NCBI GenBank assembly: GCA_031268385.1
Contig: JAIRXH010000044.1
Span: 1 to 32,036, forward strand
DNA length: 32,036 nt
Direction of reading: 5' to 3'
From: Treponema sp.
GTDB lineage: Bacteria; Spirochaetota; Spirochaetia; Treponematales; Breznakiellaceae
Shown here: piece after piece, positions 23,047 through 31,210 of the stretch
Position numbering within the stretch: position 1 is the first letter of the stretch
Layout: each line of letters starts with the position of its first letter
Notes under the pieces: model-generated
What the model was told of the DNA's origin: nothing
Database searches by the model: none
What the model saw: the letters and a program-made list of their open reading frames with translations, nothing else
Position numbers and translations under genes: made by a program

Positions 23047-24756
23047 TCAGGCGTTCCCTTTCCGGTCCAAAAAAAACCGGCGATCAATAACGGCCCCCTT
23101 GTCGGCCGAGGAAGCCACGACCGAATAGAGTTCCAGACAGCCCCGTGGAATTGTTTTTGTTATCTTTACCCAGCCTGAAAAACGGCGTTTTATTTCCTCG
23201 TCGGACACGTTCAGATTGAGCGTCCCCTCAATGACGTCAATGTCTATTCCATCTCCGTCTTCAACAATGGCCAAGGGCCCCCCTTCGGCGGCCTCGGGCG
23301 ATATATGGCCGACGAAACAGCCGTTATTGGTGCCTGAAAAACGGCCGTCCGTAATAAGCGCGACCGACTTGTGCAGCCCCATGCCGTAGATATACTTCAT
23401 GGCCTTGAACATCTCCCTCATACCAGGTCCGCCCTTGGGGCCCTCATACCGTATGACAACTACATCGCCCCCCCTGATGTTCCCGCCAAGAATCGCCTGT
23501 TCCGCTTCCTCTTCGCTGTTAAACACCCGCGCCTTCCCGCTGAAACGGCGCAGGGCGGGATCAATGGCCCCAGGTTTGCTAATCGCGGTATTCGGAGCAA
23601 GGTTCCCGTGAAGTACAGCTATTCCCCCCGTAGCACTGAAAGGATCTTCCCTGGTTTTTATTATTTCGGGATTTTCAGGATAGCTGAATGTATAAGACGC
23701 AATATTCTCCCCAAGCGTCCGTCCGGTACAGGTCAACGCGCCGAGATCAAGGAGATCCCCAAGCATGCCCATTACGCGGGGAATTCCCCCGGCCCGGTGG
23801 AAGGCTTCCATATCCCAGGACGCCGCGGGATTTACCCTGGCAATCTGCGGCGTTATTTTATTCAGGGACTCAAATTCCTCAATCACGTTCATGTCAAGAC
23901 CGGCTTCATTGGCGACAGCGCATAAATGCAGGACAGCGTTTGTCGAACCGCTTATCGCCATGACAACTTTTATGGCGTTTTTTACCGCCTCTTTGACAAG
24001 AATTTTGCGCGCGCCGACATCCCCTTTCACAAGCGTACAGACAGCCATGCCTGACAAAAAAGCATACCGGAGCCGTTCGGCGTACACCGCCGGGACAAGG
24101 GCTTCTCCCGGAAGGGAAAGTCCCAGCGCTTCCGAGACACAGCTCATGGTGTTTGCCGTTCCCAGAAACGAACAGGACCCGCAGCCGGGGCAGGCGGTAT
24201 TTTCAAGTGAAACAAATTCATCCTTTGAAATTTTTCCCTGAACATACATGCCCCGGGCTTCTTCTATCGAGGTCAAATCGGATTTTCTGCCGTCAAATTC
24301 CGTTCCGCCAAGCATGGGGCCGCCGTGTACCATGACGGCCGGAATATCAAGCCTGGCCGCCGCCATCAGCATCGCGGGGACGATTTTGTCGCAGGAGGCA
24401 AGCAGCACAAGTCCATCAAGTTTGTGCGCGCGCGCCATGCATTCAACGGAGTCGCAGATTATTTCGCGGGAAGGAAGTATGTAATTCATTCCTTCGTGCC
24501 CCTGGGCAATGCCGTCGCAGGCGGCGGGAACCCCGAATTCAACGGCAGTGCCTCCTGCGCTGTATATGCCTTTCTTTACAAATTCGGCCACATTGTTCAG
24601 GTTAACATGACCGGGAATAAGGGTATTCCATGAATTGGCAATGCCTATGAGGGGTCTTCCGTTCAGTTCATAATCGGTGTATCCCATGGATTTGAAAAGC
24701 GAACGGTAAAACACGCTGTTTTCGCCTTTCAGGATGTCTTCACTCCTGTATTTCAT
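23047..24756 (-). CDS. IlvD/Edd-family Fe-S dehydratase
   Basis: A 569-residue dehydratase of the dihydroxy-acid/aldonic-acid family. Cluster and active-site motifs are C122 in LASCDKIVPAM and C195 in CPGCGSCSFLGTANTM, with ITDGRFSGTNNG and GHISPEAAEGGP near the C-terminus. The N-terminal segment reads NSWNTLIPGHVNL; PGH at this point is as I remember it in the oxygen-labile E. coli-type IlvD, rather than the PCN of [2Fe-2S] forms. Start MKYRSEDILKG at 24756 lies two bases after the permease stop. Neighbours (importers, SDR, GRE) argue for a catabolic sugar-acid substrate rather than branched-chain amino acid synthesis, but sequence alone cannot decide. Confidence 0.88.
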   Translation of the reverse strand: MKYRSEDILKGENSVFYRSLFKSMGYTDYELNGRPLIGIANSWNTLIPGHVNLNNVAEFVKKGIYSAGGTAVEFGVPAACDGIAQGHEGMNYILPSREIICDSVECMARAHKLDGLVLLASCDKIVPAMLMAAARLDIPAVMVHGGPMLGGTEFDGRKSDLTSIEEARGMYVQGKISKDEFVSLENTACPGCGSCSFLGTANTMSCVSEALGLSLPGEALVPAVYAERLRYAFLSGMAVCTLVKGDVGARKILVKEAVKNAIKVVMAISGSTNAVLHLCAVANEAGLDMNVIEEFESLNKITPQIARVNPAASWDMEAFHRAGGIPRVMGMLGDLLDLGALTCTGRTLGENIASYTFSYPENPEIIKTREDPFSATGGIAVLHGNLAPNTAISKPGAIDPALRRFSGKARVFNSEEEAEQAILGGNIRGGDVVVIRYEGPKGGPGMREMFKAMKYIYGMGLHKSVALITDGRFSGTNNGCFVGHISPEAAEGGPLAIVEDGDGIDIDVIEGTLNLNVSDEEIKRRFSGWVKITKTIPRGCLELYSVVASSADKGAVIDRRFFLDRKGNA

Positions 24757-24758
24757 GT

Positions 24759-25598
24759 TTAACCCTTTATGGCCCCCGCTATCATCCCCCTGACAAGTTT
24801 GTCCTGCCCTATGGCATAGGCGATAATCATCGGAAGTACGGACATAAACAGCACGCAAAGAACCAGAGGGACGGAAGACGAATATTGGCCCTTGTAATTC
24901 CAGACTGCCAGCGGCAGCGTACGCATTGTCCTTGACTGCATCAAGACAAGGGCAAAACTGAATTCGTTCCACATTGCAATCGCATCGTAAATCGCCACCG
25001 TTACAAGACCCGAACCGGTCAGCGGAACGATAACATTCGCGAAGACGCCGATTTTACCGCAGCCGTCAATTTCCGCGGCGTCTTCCAGTTCAAGGGGAAT
25101 TGTCTTCATGAAATTCACGAGAATGTAAACGGTAATGGGTATATTAAAGGCAACATAGGGAACAACCAGCCCCTGCAGCTTGTCGTACATTCCCAGAGCC
25201 CTCGTTAAAAGATAGATGGGAATAAGGGTTACATGCATGGGAATCGCCATACTGGCGACAAAAAATGAATTGAGAGGCCGGTTAAAGCGGAAACGGAAGC
25301 GTGAAAGCGGATAGGCCGCGCACAGACTCAGAAAAAGCAGCACCACAAGCGCGACTACCGTCACGACAAGACTGTTTCTGAAATAGGTAAATATGCCGTC
25401 TTTAACCACACGGACATAATTTGAAAACATGAATTCCCGGGGAAAGGAAAAAAAACCGTTTCTTCCATAATCGGGCTGCGACTTGAATGACGACATAATC
25501 ATAAGATAAAAAGGCAGGAGGCTGATCAGCGTCCATACAAAGGCAAAAAGACCCGTGAGTATATATACGGGCAGACGCCGGGCGTTAAATTTTTTCAT
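24759..25598 (-). CDS. Sugar ABC transporter permease, MalG-type (GRE cluster, set 1)
   Basis: A 279-residue permease. First membrane helix LTGLFAFVWTLISLLPFYLM; EAA loop LEDAAEIDGCGKIGVFANVI followed by VPLTGSG. The C-terminus GQDKLVRGMIAGAIKG is nearly identical to the paralogue at 30365-31210. The start overlaps the upstream permease stop by four bases. It is followed after two bases by the dehydratase gene, which makes transport and dehydration part of one operon. Confidence 0.93.
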   Translation of the reverse strand: MKKFNARRLPVYILTGLFAFVWTLISLLPFYLMIMSSFKSQPDYGRNGFFSFPREFMFSNYVRVVKDGIFTYFRNSLVVTVVALVVLLFLSLCAAYPLSRFRFRFNRPLNSFFVASMAIPMHVTLIPIYLLTRALGMYDKLQGLVVPYVAFNIPITVYILVNFMKTIPLELEDAAEIDGCGKIGVFANVIVPLTGSGLVTVAIYDAIAMWNEFSFALVLMQSRTMRTLPLAVWNYKGQYSSSVPLVLCVLFMSVLPMIIAYAIGQDKLVRGMIAGAIKG

Positions 25599-26497
25599 GC
25601 TCTTTTACCGTTCTCCTTCATGATTATATTGGAAATAAAAAGAAAGAACAGTGAAAACAGGACGACAATGATAAACATGCCGGAAGCGATTGAGGACCCG
25701 TATCCCATACGCCTGAAACGGAAGGTCATGCGGTACATATAGGTCGCCATCAGCTCCGAAGACGAATTCGGGCCCCCTTCGGTCATGATGTACACAAGGT
25801 CAAAATATTTCAATGAACCTATCATGGAAAGGGTACAGGCCGTCTGGATAGACACCTTTATCATGGGTAGTACAATGCGAAAAAAATACTGTGAAAGCGT
25901 GGCGCCGTCTATAAGCGACGCTTCGTAAATTTCGGTATCCATGGCGGACAAAACGGCGCGGTAAAAAAGCATATAAAAAGGTATCGCCGTCCAGCAGATA
26001 ACGGTAAACACGCCAATAAGCGACATTGACGGATTGCCAAGAATATCCACAATGCCGCCGCCGAACATCCGTGAAACGGTTGTAAAAATGCCGTTACGGG
26101 GCGAATAAATAAACGTAAAAAGCATTCCGACGGCGGCTGTGGAAAACAGCGAAGGAAAATAATACACGACCCTGAGGGGACCTGAACGCGGCCCCATTCT
26201 GTCCAGCATAAACGCCAAGGCTATCGCTATTGGCTGCTGGACAACAAGAGACATGACAATAATCAGCAGGTTGTGCCTGATGGCCCCCGTAAATGACGGG
26301 TCCCTCAACAGCTCCCTCCAATTCATTACCTCGACGAACCGCTTTACCGGATCTATTCCGTTCCAGTCCCGAAAACTCAGAAAAAACGCGTATCCGACAG
26401 AATAATAAATATACACCAGAAGCAGAAATATCGCCGGCACCAAAAACAGCGTGGAGACAAAAAATATTTCCCGCCGCCGTGCGTTATACAGGTTCAC
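25595..26497 (-). CDS. Sugar ABC transporter permease, MalF-type (GRE cluster, set 1)
   Basis: A 300-residue permease starting at a GTG (26497) with a perfect AGGAGG about 6 bases upstream that overlaps the GRE stop codon. FFVSTLFLVPAIFLLLVYIY is the first membrane helix. The EAA-type loop reads YEASLIDGATLSQYFFRIVL followed by PMI. The paralogue at the right edge (31207 onward) shares FFLS-x-x-DWNGI, VVQQP-A-ALAFML, IYSPR-GI-TT and SLKYFDL. It works with the MalG-type partner encoded next. Confidence 0.93.
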   Translation of the reverse strand: MNLYNARRREIFFVSTLFLVPAIFLLLVYIYYSVGYAFFLSFRDWNGIDPVKRFVEVMNWRELLRDPSFTGAIRHNLLIIVMSLVVQQPIAIALAFMLDRMGPRSGPLRVVYYFPSLFSTAAVGMLFTFIYSPRNGIFTTVSRMFGGGIVDILGNPSMSLIGVFTVICWTAIPFYMLFYRAVLSAMDTEIYEASLIDGATLSQYFFRIVLPMIKVSIQTACTLSMIGSLKYFDLVYIMTEGGPNSSSELMATYMYRMTFRFRRMGYGSSIASGMFIIVVLFSLFFLFISNIIMKENGKRA

Positions 26498-26505
26498 GGT
26501 TCCTC

Positions 26506-28707
26506 CTATGCATGGTGCCGGTAACGGGCAATTATGTCATCCTGTATATCACGATCAAGATCGACAAAATGCGCGGAAAAACCGCCGACCCGTACCAGCA
26601 CATGCGTGTAACTGTTGGGATCCTTCTGGGCTTTCAGCAGTTCTTCGGGATCCGAGGAAGAATTCCCCTGGTACATCTGCCCTCCAAGCGACAGGAATGT
26701 GGAAAGAAACTGGCCGTTAAGCCGCGAATTAATCCACGAGGGATCAAAATCCCACATTGACGATCCGCCGCCCGAAAAACGGTGCATTGGAAGTTTGCAG
26801 TTTGAAAGTATGGCCGCCGTAACGCCCGCTTTCATGGAATGGCTCGCGGGCGTCGTTCCCTGAGAAACGGCCGTATGCGCAAAAGAACCATCGGCCATTG
26901 CCCCAAGGTGCATGGCGCATTTATTGGCCCATACAAAGGTAAACACCACAGGCTTTACTACACCGCCTAACCTGTTTTCATAGGATTCATAAATATCGCA
27001 AATATCATTGACATACCGCACCGCCAGAGCGTCGGACTCTTCGTTGTCCTCTCCGAATTTGGGTATATTCAGCAGCTTCTGCCGCAAGATTTCGCGATCC
27101 TCAAAATTCGATTCCAGCGCGGCGACCATCTCCGAGGCGGAACAAAAATGTTCATCAAAGACAGCTTTCTTTATGCCATACAAATAGTCCGCCGCGGTAC
27201 CTATACCTACAGGGGATACGCCGTAATCATTGTACCTTGTTCCGCCATCCGACATGTTCCGCCCCCTCAACATGCAGTCATTCAGCATGGAGCTCGCGTA
27301 ATAGGTAGGCCTGTATACGGCGCTGTACCTGCTCAAAATGTCTATGCAGTCAAAATACTCAAGCAGAATCCGGCGGCTTTCGGCGAGAAAACCGGCGTAA
27401 AATTCATCCCAGGAACCGCAGTGTTCAAGCCCCCTGTAACGCAGAGAATCATAGGTTTTTCCGTTTACCAGATCCCTGTTTCCCGTTACGGCAAGCTCGA
27501 CAAATTTTGGCATATTAAACCAGCCGCAGAGAAGAAGATCGCTGTTGGCGTTTGAACAGGAAATTTCCATGCAGCCGTTTGACGTATAGGAAAGCGCCTC
27601 ATGATAGGGAGTTCCCCTATACTCAAGAGACCCCGCTATTGCCTTGTCACTGAGAATCTGTCCCCTGTTTCTGCCCCGTATGAGCCAGTCAGCGGCAAAT
27701 TCAATAAACCCATCCGGAGGCTCGGCCGGCATTTTGATATATACCAGAAGGCTGGTAATATCCAACTCCGTCACCGCGTTGGCAAACATATAGGTAAGAG
27801 GACTTACCGCGGAGACGCCGTTTGGGTGGCTGCCGCCGAGATTGACAGTATCGTTATGTTCTTCATCCATGCAGATACGGCTGTCCAACTGTATCAAAAG
27901 ACAACCACAAAGATCATACGCTTCCTGTTCGGTAATTATTCCAAGTTTGAGATCCTTTTCAAGGTATGGCCACAGGTAATAATCAATCCATCCCGGTCCC
28001 CACGTACCGCTTGCCTCCTGTGTTACGGTAAAATAAACCATGTTGACACATTGTACCGCCTCGCGGAAATTTGCCGCGGGATAGCGGGGAACGCGGCGGC
28101 AGATTTCGGCCTGTTTCTTCATACCTCTTTTTTCAAGTTCTTCCACATAACGATCGTTATACCGTATGAGGGCATCCAGCGTGATAATCAGGCCCCGGTA
28201 GAATTCGATGGATTTTTGATCTCTTGTACGGACCAAACCGCGCTCGGCCAAATCACGCATTCCCTGCCAGCCGGCATGCAGCACAATTTGAAACGCATGG
28301 GCTTCATGGCCGTTCCAGAAAGCGTCGGCATGAAGTCCGCACTCGACATAATCGGAACGCATGTATGGATATTTTTTGGCTACTTCCTCATACATGGCTC
28401 TATGGGCAAGTCCAAAAAGGTAAGTACCGTCGGTATGCGTTTTTCTGGGATGCTGCCCCGGAACAGTGCCAGGAAGAAATCTTTTAAAATTATACCGGCC
28501 TATTACTACATCATCATCTTCAACATCAATAATCTGCTGATCAAACTGATACGCCACAGAGCGCGCGGTTCTTTCCCACATGGGCAAATCTTTATAGAGT
28601 TCTTCATAAGCGTACTTTGAAGATTCATATATGGGCTGCAAGACGGCGTCTTCAGCGTGCTGTCTTACCCTTTTTTCCTTTTCCAGAACGGCCTGCGATA
28701 ATTTCAT
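26506..28707 (-). CDS. Glycyl radical enzyme, eliminase-like, unassigned class
   Basis: A 733-residue GRE. The glycyl radical is predicted at G709 in RVGGFSAHF, 25 residues from the C-terminus. The active-site thiyl is predicted at C379 in TSNGCMEISCS, with E381 forming the Cys-x-Glu pair of eliminase-type GREs such as glycerol dehydratase and choline TMA-lyase. H134 in WNGHEAHAF matches the conserved GH motif of that group. There is no adjacent Cys-Cys pair, so it is not pyruvate formate-lyase. Differences: GCME is followed by IS instead of the usual P-x, and the SxxRxDQY-type strand reads GPGWIDYY. ATG 28707 has GGGAG upstream; an upstream in-frame start would pass through the promoter and hairpin. 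The activase is five genes downstream. Substrate unknown. Confidence 0.93.
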   Translation of the reverse strand: MKLSQAVLEKEKRVRQHAEDAVLQPIYESSKYAYEELYKDLPMWERTARSVAYQFDQQIIDVEDDDVVIGRYNFKRFLPGTVPGQHPRKTHTDGTYLFGLAHRAMYEEVAKKYPYMRSDYVECGLHADAFWNGHEAHAFQIVLHAGWQGMRDLAERGLVRTRDQKSIEFYRGLIITLDALIRYNDRYVEELEKRGMKKQAEICRRVPRYPAANFREAVQCVNMVYFTVTQEASGTWGPGWIDYYLWPYLEKDLKLGIITEQEAYDLCGCLLIQLDSRICMDEEHNDTVNLGGSHPNGVSAVSPLTYMFANAVTELDITSLLVYIKMPAEPPDGFIEFAADWLIRGRNRGQILSDKAIAGSLEYRGTPYHEALSYTSNGCMEISCSNANSDLLLCGWFNMPKFVELAVTGNRDLVNGKTYDSLRYRGLEHCGSWDEFYAGFLAESRRILLEYFDCIDILSRYSAVYRPTYYASSMLNDCMLRGRNMSDGGTRYNDYGVSPVGIGTAADYLYGIKKAVFDEHFCSASEMVAALESNFEDREILRQKLLNIPKFGEDNEESDALAVRYVNDICDIYESYENRLGGVVKPVVFTFVWANKCAMHLGAMADGSFAHTAVSQGTTPASHSMKAGVTAAILSNCKLPMHRFSGGGSSMWDFDPSWINSRLNGQFLSTFLSLGGQMYQGNSSSDPEELLKAQKDPNSYTHVLVRVGGFSAHFVDLDRDIQDDIIARYRHHA

Positions 28708-28743
28708 CGTCGTATGCTCCCTTTCAGCACTGTTATATTTTTC

Positions 28744-28759
28744 AGGCGGAAGACCGCCT
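28744..28759 (-). promoter_or_regulatory. Short leader hairpin upstream of the GRE gene
   Basis: On the minus strand AGGCGG-TCTT-CCGCCT forms a perfect 6-bp stem with a 4-base loop, 37 bases before the GRE ATG and just downstream of the predicted promoter. It would be near the 5' end of the GRE mRNA and could stabilise it or act as a regulatory structure. Confidence 0.5.
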
Positions 28760-28774
28760 TCTTTCACGAAAAGG

Positions 28775-28803
28775 AGCTTAAATGCACTCTTTTCGTTTGT
28801 CAA
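28775..28803 (-). promoter_or_regulatory. Candidate sigma-70-type promoter for the GRE gene
   Basis: On the minus strand a perfect TTGACA (28798-28803) is followed after 17 bases by TAAGCT (28775-28780), a weak -10. It lies about 70 bases before the GRE start. A weak -10 with a perfect -35 suggests activator dependence. Inverted repeats lie directly upstream (28813-28845, 28856-28873). Confidence 0.5.
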
Positions 28804-28812
28804 GCATTTATC

Positions 28813-28873
28813 CAGACAGGCGTCTCCGGTATACGGAGGCGTCTGCGGGAAGACCTCAAAATTGACATTTTGA
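28813..28873. promoter_or_regulatory. Two inverted repeats directly upstream of the GRE promoter
   Basis: The first (28813-28845) has outer arms CAGAC/GTCTG and inner arms CTCCG/CGGAG around GTATA, also containing a direct repeat GGCGTCT. The second (28856-28873) is TCAAAAT-TGAC-ATTTTGA with perfect 7-bp arms. Their place just upstream of the -35 element fits activator or repressor binding sites. Confidence 0.45.
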
Positions 28874-28917
28874 AATCATCCTCATCGTACAATGCGCTTT
28901 CCACAATCCGGAAGACA

Positions 28918-28947
28918 AGCCTCCAAAAGCAGGAGTTTTTGGAGGCT
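28918..28947 (-). terminator. Hairpin after SBP 2, possible mRNA stabiliser or weak terminator
   Basis: AGCCTCCAAAA (28918-28928) pairs perfectly with TTTTGGAGGCT (28937-28947), an 11-bp stem starting about 10 bases after the SBP 2 stop. There is no T run after it on the minus strand, so it more likely protects the 3' end of the SBP message or reduces read-through into the GRE gene than ends transcription completely. Confidence 0.6.
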
Positions 28948-28956
28948 CCCGGAAAA

Positions 28957-30267
28957 TTACTTCAGATACCGTTGGGCGGCATCTTCCATGGCCTGGTTGT
29001 ACTGTTCCGGCGTAATGGCAAGACCAACAAGGGACTGGAGAGAATCCTTGTGTATTTCCGCCATTGCACTGGGAAGGTACTGATCATACCAGAGTTGTGT
29101 ACTGGTACTTGCCTTCAGATACTTGAGAACGTCTTCGCTGAGGGGATCACCCGCACTGGCATTCTTTGTAGGAGGAGTACCGCCGCCGGCAACAAATCCC
29201 TTGACCGCGGCATCATCAATAAGATACTGAATAAGTTTGAAGGATTCGTCAGGATATTTTGCCTTTGAATTGATACAATAGAAAGAATCGCCAATGGTGC
29301 CTACCATGCCGTTTATTGTACCTCTGCCACCCTCAACGACGGGGAACGGGAACAAACCATAATCATTGATATTTTGCCCATCAGACATTAAATTCGCTAC
29401 AGTCCAGGATCCTTCAATCAGCATGGCCGCTTCCTGGTTGTAGAACATCCTGCGGTGTGCATCGGCCTCGCCATCAAGGCTGTTATAGCCTTCGGGGAAA
29501 TATCCTTTCCGGGCCCATTCCTGCATTTTCCGTGATGCCCAAGTGAACGCCGGATCATTGAATGTCCCGCCATTTATCCGGTTGGCCGCATTCTGGAAAA
29601 CCTGGGGGCCGCCGTAGCGGTCAACCAGGAGCATATAATAGAAGGACGCGTGATATTTTGCCTTGTTCGCCAGTCCAAAGGGAACGATGCCCGCGGCGCG
29701 TATTTTGTCACAGTTGGCTTCCAGTTCGGCAAGGGTAGCGGGAATTTTAAGCCCCAGCCTGTCGTATATTCTTTTACTGTACCAGACAAACAGAACGGAA
29801 GCATTCAATCCGGGGGTTGCCCAAACATCATTCTGATAGGTTGCCTGATTTATGCCACCTTCCATGAAATAATCTTTGTACGCGGGAAGATTCTGATAAG
29901 AGGCGTTCATATACTTGGTCAGAGGGATGATCAGGTTGGATTTGACATATTCAATCATGCCGCCGCCTGTCCAGGTAATAAACACATCGGGAGCCGTATT
30001 GGAACCCAGCGCGATAACAATCTTTGCCTTGTAATCTTCATTTTGCAGAAAAGTTTGTTCTATAGCAAAGTCGGGATTATCTTTCTCAAACCGGGTTATA
30101 TTTGCTTTAATATTGTCATCATAAACCGGAGGAGAGATGATCTTCCAAAATGATATGATCTTCTTTCCCGAAGCATTTCCATCTCGTCCCGGTCCGGCAT
30201 AAGCCGACAGGGCAAGCGCCACAAACAATACTGTTCCCAGTATTACGGCCCTGCTCAACTGTTTCAT
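28957..30267 (-). CDS. Sugar ABC transporter substrate-binding protein (GRE cluster, SBP 2), not a lipoprotein
   Basis: A 436-residue SBP, paralogous to that at 20872-22176. The N-terminus MKQLSRAVILGTVLFVALALSAYAG has a signal peptide ending in AYA and no lipobox cysteine, so it should be released as a soluble periplasmic protein, unlike SBP 1. GAGG about 9 bases upstream supports ATG 30267. Conserved core segments QNEDYKAKIVIALGSNTAPD, EGYNSLDGEADAHRRMFYN and LWYDQYLPSAMAEIHKD are shared with SBP 1. It is paired with the permeases encoded upstream at 30365-32036. Confidence 0.92.
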   Translation of the reverse strand: MKQLSRAVILGTVLFVALALSAYAGPGRDGNASGKKIISFWKIISPPVYDDNIKANITRFEKDNPDFAIEQTFLQNEDYKAKIVIALGSNTAPDVFITWTGGGMIEYVKSNLIIPLTKYMNASYQNLPAYKDYFMEGGINQATYQNDVWATPGLNASVLFVWYSKRIYDRLGLKIPATLAELEANCDKIRAAGIVPFGLANKAKYHASFYYMLLVDRYGGPQVFQNAANRINGGTFNDPAFTWASRKMQEWARKGYFPEGYNSLDGEADAHRRMFYNQEAAMLIEGSWTVANLMSDGQNINDYGLFPFPVVEGGRGTINGMVGTIGDSFYCINSKAKYPDESFKLIQYLIDDAAVKGFVAGGGTPPTKNASAGDPLSEDVLKYLKASTSTQLWYDQYLPSAMAEIHKDSLQSLVGLAITPEQYNQAMEDAAQRYLK

Positions 30268-30291
30268 AATTATACCTCTTTCTCTGAAATT

Positions 30292-30313
30292 ATGCGCAAA
30301 AAACCTTGCGCAT
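30292..30313. repeat. Hairpin between permease and SBP 2 genes
   Basis: ATGCGCAA (30292-30299) and TTGCGCAT (30306-30313) are perfect 8-bp arms around a 6-base loop, about 25 bases upstream of the SBP 2 ATG in a 97-base gap. It might be an mRNA processing or stabilising element that raises SBP output, or an operator. Confidence 0.55.
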
Positions 30314-30364
30314 CTATCTTTATTCCCGGCTATCCTCCGGAAACAGGTAGACCACATATTCCCC

Positions 30365-31210
30365 TTAACCTTTCAGCGCGCCCGCCATCATTCCCTGGAC
30401 CAGCTTGTCCTGACCTACGGCATAGGCAATGATCATGGGAACCACCGACAGCAGCAGAACACAGAAAATCAGGGGAACGGTTCCCGAATACTGCCCTTTA
30501 TAGTTCCATACGGCCATGGGGAGGGTACGCATGCCCACAGACTGGGTCAACACCAGCGCGAACGTAAATTCATTCCACATGTTGATGGCATCAAAAATAC
30601 CTACTGTTACCACTCCCGCGCCGGACAGGGGAACAATAACATTTTTGAATATACCGGTTTTGCTACAGCCGTCAATTTCGGCCGCGTCTTCCAGTTCCCT
30701 GGGTATGTTCCTCATAAAATTAACCAGGATAAATACGGTAATCGGAATGTTGAACGCGATATAGGGAATAATGAGAGCGGGATATGTATCGTATATTCCC
30801 ATTGAACGGGTCAGAAGGTATATGGGAATAAGGGTAACATGCATGGGTATGGCCAGGCTTGCCACAAAAAATGAAAACATGGGTTTTCGAAGACGGAAAT
30901 GAAACCGTGAAAGGGGATAGCTTACCAGCATACTGATGATGAGTAACAGAGTGAGTGAAATCACTACCAGAATTACACTGTTCTTGAAGTAGTTGAAAAT
31001 ACCGTCTTTTATGACGGTAACATAATTGGAAAGTATGTAAGTCTGGGGCAGAGAAAAAAATCCATGTACGGCATAATCACCCTGATCCTTCAGGGATGTC
31101 AACACCATTGAATAAAAAGGCAGCAGGCTGATGGCGGCGTAAAACAACGCAAAGAAACCCACAATAACATAAAAAAACAAATAACGGGCCCTGAATTTAT
31201 TGACAATCAT
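30365..31210 (-). CDS. Sugar ABC transporter permease, MalG-type (GRE cluster, set 2)
   Basis: A 281-residue permease. First helix FFYVIVGFFALFYAAISLLP; EAA loop LEDAAEIDGCSKTGIFKNVI followed by VPLSGAG; C-terminus GQDKLVQGMMAGALKG. It is a close paralogue of the permease at 24759-25598, with the same order of motifs throughout. The start overlaps the upstream permease stop by four bases. Confidence 0.93.
   Translation of the reverse strand: MIVNKFRARYLFFYVIVGFFALFYAAISLLPFYSMVLTSLKDQGDYAVHGFFSLPQTYILSNYVTVIKDGIFNYFKNSVILVVISLTLLLIISMLVSYPLSRFHFRLRKPMFSFFVASLAIPMHVTLIPIYLLTRSMGIYDTYPALIIPYIAFNIPITVFILVNFMRNIPRELEDAAEIDGCSKTGIFKNVIVPLSGAGVVTVGIFDAINMWNEFTFALVLTQSVGMRTLPMAVWNYKGQYSGTVPLIFCVLLLSVVPMIIAYAVGQDKLVQGMMAGALKG

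Noticed and set aside
23047-24756. Biosynthetic IlvD for branched-chain amino acids
   Set aside because: No ilvC, ilvB or leu genes nearby; it is cotranscribed with sugar importers and an SDR. Not excluded by sequence, so it was annotated at family level only.
26506-28707. Pyruvate formate-lyase (pflB)
   Set aside because: The active site has GCME and no adjacent Cys-Cys pair, and the clustered activase carries two extra ferredoxin-like clusters that PflA lacks.
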